Assembly (NCBI RefSeq): GCF_000312045.1
Contig: NZ_HE978635.1
Location: 672,774 to 736,773, forward strand
Length of the DNA: 64,000 bases
Direction of reading: 5' to 3'
DNA from: Noviherbaspirillum massiliense JC206
GTDB lineage: Bacteria > Pseudomonadota > Gammaproteobacteria > Burkholderiales > Burkholderiaceae_D
In this document: positions 53,771 to 62,866 of the stretch, piece by piece
Position numbering within the stretch: the stretch's first letter is position 1
How the letters are laid out: each line of letters opens with the position of its first letter
Position numbers and translations under genes: made by a program
Notes under the pieces: model-generated
What the model saw: only the letters and a program-made list of their open reading frames with translations
Databases searched by the model: none
Told to the model about the DNA's origin: nothing

Positions 53771-55099
53771 TCATTGCCGCGGCGAACGCTTCTGCAGCAA
53801 GGGCGCGCTCACGCCGTCGACACCCGCGAGCCCGAGGATGGCCAGCAAGGCCTTGCTCGGTCCGAGATAGGCATTCGCGGGATCGAACCATTCCTCCTTC
53901 GAATGGATGCCTTGCGAATATCCGCCGGCTCCCACGACCGCAGCCGGAATGCCCAGGCTGATCGGAAGATTGGCTTCGGTGCTGCGGGCTCCGGCCAGCT
54001 TCGGCGTGCCGCCGATGGCTTTCACCGACAGCCACAGGGCATGGACCACCGTGGAATCCGGCGAGGGAGAACCGCCCGGGCGGGCACCGACCTGGGTGAT
54101 TTCGACGCGCAGCTTGTCGCTGTTCCAGCGCTTGTTCTCCGCCACCGCGGCATCTTTCGCGATCTGCAAGGCCTGGGTCTCAAGCTTCTGCAATTCCGCG
54201 TTGTCGTTCGAACGCATGTCGAGGTCCATCGTCGCTTCCGCCGCGATCGAATTGACCGAAGTGCCGCCCGATATGGTACCGACGGTGAAGGTGGTCTTTG
54301 GCGTCTTTGGCACCTGCAGGTCGCTGATGCCGGCAATCGCCCTTCCCAGCGCATGGATCGCGCTCGGCAGGCCGAAAGCCTGGTAGCTGTGCCCGCCGGG
54401 GCCCTTGTATGTGATGCGGTAACGGTTGCTGCCGGCGGCCTGGTAGGAAATCTCTTCATTCGGCACGGTGGGGGATTCGAGGGCGATGTAGCCGTCGATG
54501 TCCTTGTGGTCCCTGAATACCTGCTTGATGCCTTTCAGGTCACCCAGTCCTTCCTCGCCGACGGTGCCGCAAAACCAGACATCGCCCACGGTCTTAATGC
54601 GGCTGGCCTTGAGCGCCCGCACCACCGACAGCATGGCCGCCAGACCGCGCGCGTCATCGGCGATGCCCGGCGCGTACAGCTTGCCATCCTTCTCCTTGAT
54701 GGTGAGGTCCGTGCCTTCCGGGAACACGGTGTCAAGGTGCGCGGACAGCAGCAGCTTGGGTCCCTTGCCGGTGCCGTGCAACACGCCGCAGACATTCGAG
54801 ACGCTGTCCATGCGCACTTCATCCAGGCCCGCCTTCTTCAGCCGCCCGAGGAAATCCTCGGCGCGCTTCTGTTCCTTGAAGGTCGGCGACGGGATCATGA
54901 CCAATGCCTTCTGCTCCGCCAGCGTATTGGCATCATCCTTCTTGAGGAAGTCCAGAGCCTGCTTCACCGAGGGATCTGCCGCCAGCTTCGAAAACAGGGC
55001 TTCCGTATTTGGAGGAATGTTCACTTCCTGCGCGAATGCCGCAGCCTGAATGCCGGACAGAAGAACCAGACAGAAGGAGTGCTTGAACAGGGTCGTCAT
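53771..55099 (-). CDS. M20 family metallopeptidase (secreted)
   Basis: A 442-residue protein with a signal peptide (MTTLFKHSFCLVLLSGIQAAAFA), so it is likely periplasmic. Motifs of the two-zinc M20 fold: LLLSAHLDTVFPEGT (His and catalytic Asp), APGIADDARGLAAML (bridging Asp) and GTVGEEGLGDLKG (catalytic Glu and Glu ligand). GPGGHSYQAFGLPSAIHALG is the dimerisation lid and HSKEEWFDP gives the last His. Length and shape are like tripeptidase/aminopeptidase relatives. The open frame continues 472 codons upstream, antisense to the pldA gene, but that part has no features. Confidence 0.85.
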   Translation of the reverse strand: MTTLFKHSFCLVLLSGIQAAAFAQEVNIPPNTEALFSKLAADPSVKQALDFLKKDDANTLAEQKALVMIPSPTFKEQKRAEDFLGRLKKAGLDEVRMDSVSNVCGVLHGTGKGPKLLLSAHLDTVFPEGTDLTIKEKDGKLYAPGIADDARGLAAMLSVVRALKASRIKTVGDVWFCGTVGEEGLGDLKGIKQVFRDHKDIDGYIALESPTVPNEEISYQAAGSNRYRITYKGPGGHSYQAFGLPSAIHALGRAIAGISDLQVPKTPKTTFTVGTISGGTSVNSIAAEATMDLDMRSNDNAELQKLETQALQIAKDAAVAENKRWNSDKLRVEITQVGARPGGSPSPDSTVVHALWLSVKAIGGTPKLAGARSTEANLPISLGIPAAVVGAGGYSQGIHSKEEWFDPANAYLGPSKALLAILGLAGVDGVSAPLLQKRSPRQ

Positions 55100-55327
55100 G
55101 ACGGGAGCTCCGGAAAGGTGATGACTCATGGTAGCACCGGCGTCGCACGGATTCCTTGCGCTGTCTGGAATGCCGTCATGAAGACAAATTCCCGGCGGGA
55201 ATGCGTGCACATCGTAGGACTGGCCGGCCAGTGGGAACCCTCTGCCCGGAACATGCTCATAGATAACGAGCATCCGGCTGCAGCTTGAGCGTTGAAATCC
55301 ACCATTCCAAGGCATGACGCAAGCTCC

Positions 55328-56392
55328 ATGAAAACTTCCACCCCGGCCATATCCCTTTCCATGCTGGGCGGATTGCTGCTTGCCAGTGCCGGCTCCGCCA
55401 CCCACGCACAAGGGCCGGCAAGCCTTTCGGATTGCGCCGGCATCGCCGACGACAGGCAACGGCTGGCATGCTTTGACCGGCTCGCCGCCGGCACCGGGCA
55501 GGAAGGCAGGACCAGACCGGTACAGCGCGCAGATGAAGCACCAGCCGTGCCCGAGCCCGCCACAGCTTCTTTCGAGAAAGCCAGGCAAGCGGACGCCTTC
55601 AGCCTGTCGCGGCATTGGGAGTTGTCTCGCGAGGACAAGCAAGGCACGTTCGTCTTTCGTCCGCATCACGACAACTACGTGCTGTTTGCCAACTACAGCA
55701 CCTCCCCCAACAATGCACCGTTCACACCCTTGGTCGGATCCCTGGTACCACAGGGCACCAAGCTGTCGCACGTCGAAGTGAAGTTCCAGCTCGGCTTCAA
55801 GATGAAGCTGCTGGAAGACCTTCCGCTGCGACATTCCGACCTGTGGTTCGGCTATACCCAGCAAAGCTACTGGCAGGCGTACAACAACAGGGCGTCCAAT
55901 CCGTTCCGGGAATCCGATTACCTGCCGGAACTGATGCTGGTCGTGCCGACCGACTACAACTTGTTCGGCTTGAACGGGCGCTTTGTGAATTTCGGCCTGA
56001 TTCACCAATCGAATGGCCGCGGCGGATCGCTTTCGCGCAGCTGGAACCGCTTCTACCTGCAAACCGGGCTGGAAAAAGGCGACTTCAGCCTGCTGGCGCG
56101 CGCATGGAAGCGCATCCCGGAAAGCGCATCCACGGATGACAATCCGGATATCCTCAACTACATGGGCTATGGCGATCTGCAAGGCGTCTACCGCTGGAGG
56201 GGACACGAATTTTCCCTGCTGGGCCGGCGCAACTTCCATACCAACCACGGTGCGGTGCAGCTCGGCTGGGCATTTCCGCTGGCGCCACGGGTCAAGGGTT
56301 TTGTCCAGGCCTTTTCGGGATACGGTCAGAGCCTGCTCGACTACAACCATGCACAACAGACGATCGGCCTCGGGATTCAGGTCGGGTATTGA
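55328..56392 (+). CDS. pldA: Outer-membrane phospholipase A
   Basis: A 354-residue protein with a signal peptide ending THAQ. A Cys-containing stretch (SDCAGIADDRQRLACFDRLA) is common in the betaproteobacterial form. The catalytic residues of OMPLA are present: His226 and Ser228 in IHQSNGR and Asn240 in SRSWNR, with the same spacing as E. coli His142, Ser144 and Asn156. The C-terminal half is a 12-strand barrel (YLQTGLEKGDFSLLARAW, GVYRWRGHEFSLLGR). It cleaves phospholipid acyl chains in the outer leaflet under membrane stress. Divergent from the M20 gene. Confidence 0.92.
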   Translation: MKTSTPAISLSMLGGLLLASAGSATHAQGPASLSDCAGIADDRQRLACFDRLAAGTGQEGRTRPVQRADEAPAVPEPATASFEKARQADAFSLSRHWELSREDKQGTFVFRPHHDNYVLFANYSTSPNNAPFTPLVGSLVPQGTKLSHVEVKFQLGFKMKLLEDLPLRHSDLWFGYTQQSYWQAYNNRASNPFRESDYLPELMLVVPTDYNLFGLNGRFVNFGLIHQSNGRGGSLSRSWNRFYLQTGLEKGDFSLLARAWKRIPESASTDDNPDILNYMGYGDLQGVYRWRGHEFSLLGRRNFHTNHGAVQLGWAFPLAPRVKGFVQAFSGYGQSLLDYNHAQQTIGLGIQVGY

Positions 56393-56513
56393 CGGGCCAT
56401 GAGAATCGGGAGCGGCATGGCAAGGCTTGTACCGGGAGTCGATTGAAGAATATGAGGAACGCCTGTCTCGCTCCATCGCCGCCGCGAGCGCTTCTCTTTC
56501 CCGGAACCGCCCC

Positions 56514-58196
56514 ATGAGCCGCTACCATCCGCGCGAGTGGCTGCCGCACGAAAAGCCGGCCCTGCCGGGCTCGCCTTCCACTCCGCATCACCCGACGGCG
56601 CGCCGCCTTGCCTATGCTGCCGTGGGATTCATCGTGGCCATCACCGGCGGCCTCGGCAATGCACTGGTCAGCGCCAACCTCCAGAACATCCAGGGCGCGC
56701 TCGGCGTCTACCAGGCCGAAGCGGCATGGCTGACGGCCGCCTATGTCATGACCAATGCGACGGCCAACCTGCTGATCGTGAAATTCCGGCAGCAGTACGG
56801 ATTGCGGCTGTTTACCGAACTGTTCCTCGGGCTCTATGCACTGGTGACGTTCGCCCACCTGTTCGTCAACGACCTCAGTTCCGCGGTCGCGGTGCGGGCG
56901 GCCCACGGCATGGCCGCGGCCGCCCTCGCCCCGCTCGGCCTGTACTACATGCAGCAGGCGTTTCCGAAGGAGCAGCGGCTGAGAGGCATTGCTCTCGGCC
57001 TGGGCGCGTCGCAACTGGCGCTGCCGCTGTCGCGCATCATATCGCCGGATGTGCTACGCGTGGGCGAATGGCGCGGGCTGTACCTGTTCGAGCTCGGCAT
57101 GGCGCTGCTGGCGCTGGGCTGCGTGCTGCTGCTGAAACTGCCGCCGAGCGACCGCATCAAGGCTTTCGAGAAGCTCGACTTCCTCACCTTCGCCCTGTTT
57201 GCGCCGGGCGCGGCCCTGCTGTGCGCAGTGCTGTCACTCGGCCGTATCGACTGGTGGCTGGAAGCGCCCTGGATCGGCATCGCGCTGGCCTGTGCCATCG
57301 TCCTCCTCGTTGCCGCGATTGCACTCGAGCATAACCGGCGCAATCCCTTGCTGAATACGCGCTGGCTGAGCAGCGGCAAGATCGTGCGCCTGGGATTGTC
57401 CATCACGCTGATCCGCATTGCGCTGTCGGAGCAGGCGGTGGGCGCCGTCGGTTTCCTTCAGGCACTCGGCCTGACCAACGACCAGTTGCACGGCTTGTTC
57501 ACCGTCGTCCTGCTGGGCCTTCTTGTCGGCATGGTCACAAGTGCCCTGACGCTCAATCCGAAGCACTTGCCCGAACCGGTCCTGATTTCGCTGATAGCGA
57601 TCATTGTGGGCGCGCTGATCGATGCCCAGGCCACCAATCTGACACGGCCAGGCAACATGTATATCAGCCAGTTCCTGATCGGCTTCGGCAGTACGTTTTT
57701 CCTCGGACCGGCGATGGTGTTCGGCATCAGCGGCGTGATCACCCAGCCGCGCAACCTTGTCAGCTTCGCGGTGCTGTTCAACATGAGCCAGAACATCGGC
57801 GGCCTGATCGGCTCGGCCCTGCTCGGCACCTTCCAGACCGTGCGCGAAAAATTCCATTCCAGCCAGCTGGTCGAAAACCTGACCCTGCTCGACCCGCAGG
57901 TGGCGGCACGCGTGCAGTCGGGCGCGTCCGCCTTCGCCCGCGCCATCCCGGACCCGGCCCTGCGCAGCCAGCAGGGCTTGTCCGCGCTCAGTGCGGCGGC
58001 TACGCGGGAGGCCAATGTGCTGGCGTACAACGATGTGTTTCTGCTGATTGCCGGCCTTGCCCTCCTGACTTTCCTGTGGCTGTTCATCCGCATCACCTGG
58101 CTGCGGCTGAGCAATCCACAAGTGGTCCCGGGCGAGCAGCCCGCCGCCGCCGCAGTTTCCGCCACCAGCACCTCCGAAGAAAAAGAAGACGCATGA
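56514..58196 (+). CDS. DHA2-type MFS drug exporter (EmrB-like)
   Basis: A 560-residue protein with 14 predicted helices. The N-terminus is MSRYHPREWLPHEKPALPGS, then AAVGFIVAITGGLGNALVSANLQNIQGALG and EAAWLTAAYVMTNATANLLIV, which are DHA2/EmrB features. It works with the HlyD-type adaptor and outer-membrane factor that follow as a tripartite efflux pump. The ATG at 56514 was chosen; a TTG at 56427 would add an unconserved charged segment. It overlaps the next gene by four nt (ATGA). Confidence 0.88.
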   Translation: MSRYHPREWLPHEKPALPGSPSTPHHPTARRLAYAAVGFIVAITGGLGNALVSANLQNIQGALGVYQAEAAWLTAAYVMTNATANLLIVKFRQQYGLRLFTELFLGLYALVTFAHLFVNDLSSAVAVRAAHGMAAAALAPLGLYYMQQAFPKEQRLRGIALGLGASQLALPLSRIISPDVLRVGEWRGLYLFELGMALLALGCVLLLKLPPSDRIKAFEKLDFLTFALFAPGAALLCAVLSLGRIDWWLEAPWIGIALACAIVLLVAAIALEHNRRNPLLNTRWLSSGKIVRLGLSITLIRIALSEQAVGAVGFLQALGLTNDQLHGLFTVVLLGLLVGMVTSALTLNPKHLPEPVLISLIAIIVGALIDAQATNLTRPGNMYISQFLIGFGSTFFLGPAMVFGISGVITQPRNLVSFAVLFNMSQNIGGLIGSALLGTFQTVREKFHSSQLVENLTLLDPQVAARVQSGASAFARAIPDPALRSQQGLSALSAAATREANVLAYNDVFLLIAGLALLTFLWLFIRITWLRLSNPQVVPGEQPAAAAVSATSTSEEKEDA

Positions 58197-59308
58197 CTTC
58201 AAGCGCAGCCACGCCCCCGCCGGAATCGCGCACTTCCAGGCGCAAGCAAATCCTGTCCTTCCTCGGCTTTGGCGCCATTGCCGTCATCGGCGTGCTGATC
58301 GTGCTCTATGCATGGAAGCTGCCGCCCTTCTCGAGCCCGATCGAGAGCACGGACAATGCCCAGGTGCGCGGGCTGGTCACCATCATCAGCCCGCAGCTGA
58401 GCGGTTATGTCGCCGAAGTGCATGTCCAGGATTTCCAGAGGGTGCATGCGGGCGAGCTGCTGGTGAAGATCGATGATCGCATCTACCAGCAGCGGGCGGA
58501 CCAGGCGCGCGCCCAGCTGGAAACCCAGAAGGCCGCCCTGTCCAATTCCATTCAGCAGCGCAATAAGGCGGAGGCCGCGATCAGGCAGGCGCAGGCAACG
58601 CTCGCCAATGCCCGTGCCCAGGCGCTCAAGGCCGATGCCGACCTGCGCCGTGTCGAGGACCTGGTGGCGGACGGCTCGCTGTCGCTGCGTGAGCGCGACC
58701 AGACCCGCGCCGCCCATGCGGCGGCGCAAGCCGCCGTGGCCCAGGGGAATGCGGCGCTGGAGACCGCGCGCCAGGACTTGCGTTCGGTCGTGGTCAACCG
58801 CGATTCGCTGGAAGCGGCAGTGTCGAGCGCACAAGCGGCGCTGCGGCTCGCGGAAATCGATCTGTCCAACACCCGCATCCTGGCCCCGCGCGACGGCAAG
58901 CTCGGACAGGTGACGGTACGGCAGGGCGCCTATGTCAATGCCGGCACCCAGCTGACGGCGCTGGTGCCGGACCGGCTCTGGGTGGTCGCCAACATGAAGG
59001 AAACCCAGATGGCCCATGTGCGCCTCGGGCAACCTGCCACCTTCCGGGTGGACGCGCTCAATGGCGCGGAGCTGAAGGGACATGTCGAGAGAATCTCGCC
59101 TGCCACCGGCTCGGAATTCGCCGTGCTGCCGCCGGACAATGCCACCGGCAATTTCGTCAAGATCGCGCAGCGCATCCCGGTGCGCATCAGCATCGATCCC
59201 GACCAGCCCTTGATGGAACGCCTGAGTCCCGGCATGTCGGTCGAAGTCTCGATCGACACATCCGCACCCGGCCAGGCTGCGCCAGCCGCGCAGGAGCAGA
59301 AGCCGTGA
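58193..59308 (+). CDS. HlyD-family membrane fusion protein (EmrA-like)
   Basis: A 371-residue periplasmic adaptor starting MTSSAATPPP. A single N-terminal helix (ILSFLGFGAIAVIGVLIVLYA) anchors it. The lipoyl-like domain (TIISPQLSGYVAEVHVQDFQRVHAGELLVKID) and a long coiled-coil hairpin (residues ~95-210) are followed by a beta-barrel with the second lipoyl half (NTRILAPRDGKLGQVTVRQGAYVNAG). This matches EmrA and links the inner-membrane pump to the outer-membrane factor. It overlaps genes on both sides (ATGA and GTGA). Confidence 0.92.
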   Translation: MTSSAATPPPESRTSRRKQILSFLGFGAIAVIGVLIVLYAWKLPPFSSPIESTDNAQVRGLVTIISPQLSGYVAEVHVQDFQRVHAGELLVKIDDRIYQQRADQARAQLETQKAALSNSIQQRNKAEAAIRQAQATLANARAQALKADADLRRVEDLVADGSLSLRERDQTRAAHAAAQAAVAQGNAALETARQDLRSVVVNRDSLEAAVSSAQAALRLAEIDLSNTRILAPRDGKLGQVTVRQGAYVNAGTQLTALVPDRLWVVANMKETQMAHVRLGQPATFRVDALNGAELKGHVERISPATGSEFAVLPPDNATGNFVKIAQRIPVRISIDPDQPLMERLSPGMSVEVSIDTSAPGQAAPAAQEQKP

Positions 59309-60684
59309 GACGCGGCAGCCTGGGTGTAACAGTCCTTGCCTTGTCCATGCTGGCCGGCTGCGCGCTCGCGCCGCAGCCGGCGCCGGCGCCGACGCTGCAG
59401 ATACCCGCCGCCTGGCGCACCACGGTCGGGCCGTCGGCAGCGGCCGAAGCGGACTGGTGGAAAGGCTTTGGCGATCTGGCGCTCAATGCGCTGGTGGATG
59501 CTGCCCTGACCGGCAATAATGACATGCGCGTCGCCGCGACCAGGGTGCGGGAATTCCAGGCCCGGCTGCGGATTGCGGAAGCCGGCCGGCTTCCCACGCT
59601 CGATGCCAACGTCACACTCTCCAGGGCAAGTGCGCTGAATTCTGCCGGCAGCACCACGCTCGCCAATTCCTTCCAGGGCGGCCTGCAGGCAGCGTATGAG
59701 ATCGACCTGTGGGGACGGCTCGAAAGCCTGGTGGAAGCGGCGCGCGCCGATTACGAGGCGCAGCAGGCGGCGCAGCTGGGCGCCATGCTGTCGGTGGCGG
59801 CTTCGGCCGCATCGGCCTATATCACCCTGAGAGGATTGGATGCTCAGCTGGAGCTGGCGCGCGCCACCCTGGTCTCACGCACCCAGTCTTTGCAGCTCGC
59901 ACGCGACCAGTTCCGGGTCGGCTACAGTTCCAGGCTGGAGTTGAACCAGGCGGAAGCCGAATACCGGGCCACGACCGCCATGATTCCGCAGCTGCTGCAA
60001 TCGATCGCCCGCCAGGAGAATGCCCTGAGCGTCCTGACCGGCGCCAATCCCGGGCCCATCACGCGCGGCCCGTCGCTGACCGAGATGCCGCTGCCGCCGG
60101 TGCCGGAAGGCTTGCCTTCGGATTTGCTGCGCCGCCGGCCGGACATCCGCCAGGCGGAACAGGCCATTGTCGCAGCCGATGCCTCGCTCGCCGCCGCGCG
60201 CGACCAGTTGCTGCCGGCCGTCCGGCTGAGCGCGTCGGTCGGGCGGCAAGGCTTCAGCCTGAGCCAGCTGCTCGATGCGCCCAATCGTCTTTGGAGCGTG
60301 GGTGGCAGCATTCTTGCCCCGCTCTTCGAAGGCGGCCGTTTGCGCGCCCAGGCCGACGTGGCGGCAGCCCAGCGCGACCGGGCCATTTATCTGTACGAGA
60401 ACACGGTGCGCACCGCCTTTTCCGAAGTCGAGAATGCGCTGTCGGCCCTGCTTCGCCTGAAAGAGCAGGCGACCGAACTGGAAGCGCGCCAGGTAGCCGC
60501 GGCCGAAGCGTTGCGCGTGGTGCACAACCGCTATCGCAACGGTTATGCCTCCTACCTCGAAGAACTGGATGCGCAGCGCACCCTGTACAGTGTGCAGGTC
60601 AATCTGATCCAGGCGAGGACCAATCTCCTGACAGCGCAGGTCGATCTGTATCGCGCGTTGGGCGGCGGCTGGCAGCTTCCATAA
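59305..60684 (+). CDS. NodT-family outer-membrane efflux lipoprotein
   Basis: A 459-residue protein with a GTG start overlapping the adaptor stop. It has a lipobox (ALSMLAGC). The two outer-membrane efflux repeats are present: ADWWKGFGDLALNALVDAAL, helix pairs RVREFQARLRIAEAGRLP and VLTGANPGPI / GLPSDLLRRRPDIRQAEQ, and the second repeat LLDAPNRLWSVGGSILAPLFEGGRLRAQ. It forms the trimeric exit duct for the pump. The last ~35 codons are duplicated just downstream. Confidence 0.92.
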   Translation: MRRGSLGVTVLALSMLAGCALAPQPAPAPTLQIPAAWRTTVGPSAAAEADWWKGFGDLALNALVDAALTGNNDMRVAATRVREFQARLRIAEAGRLPTLDANVTLSRASALNSAGSTTLANSFQGGLQAAYEIDLWGRLESLVEAARADYEAQQAAQLGAMLSVAASAASAYITLRGLDAQLELARATLVSRTQSLQLARDQFRVGYSSRLELNQAEAEYRATTAMIPQLLQSIARQENALSVLTGANPGPITRGPSLTEMPLPPVPEGLPSDLLRRRPDIRQAEQAIVAADASLAAARDQLLPAVRLSASVGRQGFSLSQLLDAPNRLWSVGGSILAPLFEGGRLRAQADVAAAQRDRAIYLYENTVRTAFSEVENALSALLRLKEQATELEARQVAAAEALRVVHNRYRNGYASYLEELDAQRTLYSVQVNLIQARTNLLTAQVDLYRALGGGWQLP

Positions 60685-60701
60685 GCTTGCAAGGGAAAGG
60701 A

Positions 60702-60762
60702 AGTAGGGTGCGCTGCGCGCACCGGAATTGCATGACGCGCATGGTGCGCATGGCGCACCCTA
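60702..60762. repeat. Palindromic repeat, GTAGGGTGCGC type (copy 2)
   Basis: GTAGGGTGCGC at 60702-60712 and GCGCACCCTAC at 60752-60762 enclose further short inverted elements (GCGCACC, ATGGTGCGC). It lies between the nodT stop and the duplicated tail. Confidence 0.75.
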
Positions 60763-60766
60763 CTCC

Positions 60767-60875
60767 CTGGATGCGCAGCGCACCCTGTACAGTGTGCAGG
60801 TCAACCTGGTCCAGGCGAGGACCAATCTCCTGACAGCGCAGGTCGACCTATTTCGCGCTTAGCAGCGGCTGGTGC
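60767..60875 (+). pseudogene. Duplicated, decayed 3' tail of the nodT gene
   Basis: A second copy of about the last 34-36 codons of the efflux gene. In the duplicated reading frame the final conserved RALGGGW becomes RA followed by a stop. The two copies differ at several third positions (for instance AATCTG to AACCTG), so the duplication is not fresh. No start codon or ribosome binding site precedes it. Confidence 0.8.
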
Positions 60876-61004
60876 AAAAGAGCGTCAATAAGCGTGTAAG
60901 GGAAAGGACGTAGGGTGGGCCATGCGCACCATGCAATTCCGGTGCGCACGGCGCACCCTACTTCGGCTGTATCGCGTGCCGGCGGCGGCTTGTAACGGTC
61001 GTGA
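60876..61004. repeat. Palindromic repeat, GTAGGGTGCGC type (copy 3) and flank
   Basis: GTAGGGTGGGC at 60910-60920 pairs with GCGCACCCTAC at 60951-60961 less perfectly than in the other copies. Between them lie CATGCGCACC and GGTGCGCACG. It ends the second duplication unit and lies before the stop of the convergent RidA gene. Confidence 0.65.
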
Positions 61005-61391
61005 TCAGAGCGCAGCGATTGCTTCCACCTCGATCTTGAAGCCGTAATGCAATTCCGGCACCGGCACCACAGCCCGGGCAGGCCGTGATGCGCCGGCCCA
61101 GGCTGCATAGATCGCATTGAAAGACGGCCACGACGCGATATCCGTGACGTACACGCGAACCTGCACCAGGCGCTCGACGGATGTTCCGGCGCTGCGCAAT
61201 GCCGCGGCGACGTTGGCCAATACCTGCTTGGCCTGCTCCTCGAAGGAAGCATCCGCCAGCTTCACCCCGTCCGGCCTGATCGGCAACTGGCCGGAGACGA
61301 AGACCAGGTTGCCCGCGACAACTGCATGGCTGTAGTGGCCGCCCGGCGGCGCCATGTCTTCGGGATTGATTGCTCGGATTTCACCAGCCAT
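61005..61391 (-). CDS. RidA family protein
   Basis: A 128-residue protein starting MAGEIRAINPEDMAPPGG. GHYSHAVVAGNLVFVSGQLPI, ASFEEQAKQVLANVAAALRSAG and the conserved R-x-x-V-P / E pair (RPARAVVPVPELHYGFKIEVEAIA) mark the RidA/YjgF trimer. The Arg in RPARA is the substrate-binding residue of active deaminases. RidA proteins clear reactive enamines such as 2-aminoacrylate made by PLP enzymes. It overlaps the upstream D-serine dehydratase-like gene by 11 nt, so it probably serves that enzyme. Confidence 0.88.
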   Translation of the reverse strand: MAGEIRAINPEDMAPPGGHYSHAVVAGNLVFVSGQLPIRPDGVKLADASFEEQAKQVLANVAAALRSAGTSVERLVQVRVYVTDIASWPSFNAIYAAWAGASRPARAVVPVPELHYGFKIEVEAIAAL

Positions 61392-62517
61392 AAAAGCGCT
61401 CCCAGATTTGCACCTCACCCTTCCCGCCGATTACATGATATTCAGGGAACTGTGCGCCGGTTGCGCAGGCGTGGTTGGGCAGAATGCGCAACTGCGTGCC
61501 GATCGGGAAAAGCCCGGCAATGTCTTTCGTGATCCCGCCATCGGCACGCGACAAGATGCCGTGTTCCTGATTGGCGCCGGTCAGCACGAAGCCCTCTATC
61601 AAGCGTCCGTTCAGGTCGCATGCGGCGGCGCCATAGCCATAATCGGTTGCCTGCTTTTGCGTCCCCCGGTCGCGGCTCATCGCCATCCAGCCCGCATCGA
61701 CGATCGCCCAGCCCTTTTCCGGCTGGTGGCCGATGACCGTCGTCAGTACCGACAGGGCGACATCTCCCGGTGTGCAGACGCCGACATTGGACATCACGAG
61801 GTCAAAGAACACATACACCCCGGCGCGCACTTCGGTGACGCCATCCAGGTTCAGCGCCGACAAGGCGGTCGGCGTCGATCCGACGCTGACTTCCGCGCAC
61901 GGCAGGTCCGCACTGCGCAGGCGTTCGGCAGCCTGCACGCACAAGCGGCGTTCCTGTTCCGCGATCCTTTGCAAGGCTTCCGGCGTATTGAAATCATAGG
62001 AACTGCCGGCATGCGTCATCACGCCCTTGAGCCTGGCGCCGCTATCATGCAGGATGCGCCCGATCCGGATCAGGTCGTCGGAACCGGGCTGCACGCCGGA
62101 GCGGTGTCCATCCGTGTCGATTTCGATCATCACATTGAAGCGGTGACCGGCTGCCCTTCCCTTGTCCACGATTGCGCTGGCGGAAGCCTCCGAGTCAACC
62201 ACGATGGTCAGGTCGCAACCCATGTTTGCCAGGGCCAGCGCCTGCTCGAGCTTGTTGGGCGCCATGCATACCGCATAAAGGATGTCGTTGAACCCGGCTT
62301 TGAAAAATTGCTCGGCTTCCTTCAGGGTGGAAACCGTGATGCCGGTGGCCCCTGCCTGTGCCTGGCGCCGCGCGACTTCAATGCACTTGGAGGTTTTCAC
62401 ATGCGGACGAAAGCGCACGCCGAGTTCATTCATCCGGCGCTGCATGCGTTCGATATTGCGCATCATGCGCGCTTCATCGACTAATGCGGACGGCGTAGAA
62501 ATGGTGGAGAGATTCAT
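61381..62517 (-). CDS. DSD1-family PLP enzyme (D-serine dehydratase / D-threonine aldolase-like)
   Basis: A 378-residue fold-type III PLP enzyme starting MNLSTISTPSALVDE. The PLP-binding Lys41 is in VRFRPHVKTSKC, and a C-terminal HACAT motif (His349 and Cys351) is the zinc site of D-serine dehydratase-like enzymes. DTDGHRSGVQPG and SVGSTPTAL are further family blocks. It would split D-serine to pyruvate or D-threonine to glycine; which applies cannot be read. The ATG at 62517 has AGGAAAATCC before it. RidA downstream fits an enamine intermediate. Confidence 0.87.
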   Translation of the reverse strand: MNLSTISTPSALVDEARMMRNIERMQRRMNELGVRFRPHVKTSKCIEVARRQAQAGATGITVSTLKEAEQFFKAGFNDILYAVCMAPNKLEQALALANMGCDLTIVVDSEASASAIVDKGRAAGHRFNVMIEIDTDGHRSGVQPGSDDLIRIGRILHDSGARLKGVMTHAGSSYDFNTPEALQRIAEQERRLCVQAAERLRSADLPCAEVSVGSTPTALSALNLDGVTEVRAGVYVFFDLVMSNVGVCTPGDVALSVLTTVIGHQPEKGWAIVDAGWMAMSRDRGTQKQATDYGYGAAACDLNGRLIEGFVLTGANQEHGILSRADGGITKDIAGLFPIGTQLRILPNHACATGAQFPEYHVIGGKGEVQIWERFYGW

Positions 62518-62866
62518 GGATTTTCCTGCAAGAGATAGAGGTTCCCGGGACATCAGCCATGCATTGTATAAGAGCCGGCCATGAAACCCGGTGCACCGAA
62601 AAACCGGACGCAATTTCCGTTGAAAATGTCAGCCCGCATTTTTCCATGCATACATTCATTCATACCTGACCTGAGTTCTATGCCAAGGGGTAATCATTCT
62701 GGTTCGCCGATCCTGGTGATGGAACGAAACTTGAATATGCCTGTCTTTGCTTAACGCCGGTTGCCCGGTGAACCAACACACCCGTGGCGGCACGGCGGTA
62801 TAAGCATGGTCCCGTCCATGGATGAGGCTGCAGCATCAGGGTGACCGCAGCCAGAAAGGACAAGGT
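62518..62866. other. Divergent intergenic region
   Basis: About 349 bp between the leftward PLP enzyme gene and the rightward amidohydrolase gene. Promoters of both should be here. I see no gene, RNA or clear operator. Confidence 0.5.

Larger units (their letters stand above)
60565..60962. repeat. Tandem duplication of the nodT gene tail with palindromic elements
   Basis: Sequence from 60565, inside the last part of the efflux gene, reappears from 60767. Both copies read CTGGATGCGCAGCGCACC, continue in step for about 100 bases and then reach AAGGGAAAGGA (60691 and 60898) followed by a GTAGGGTGSGC palindrome. The period is 202-207 bp because of small indels. The unit therefore contains a gene tail, a linker and a REP-like element. 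Confidence 0.85.

Noticed and set aside
53771-56515. A 914-codon open frame on the minus strand covering the M20 peptidase and the region upstream
   Set aside because: The M20 protein has a clear signal peptide at an ATG at 55099. The upstream 472 codons lie antisense to pldA and have no domain, no membrane pattern and shadow-type composition.
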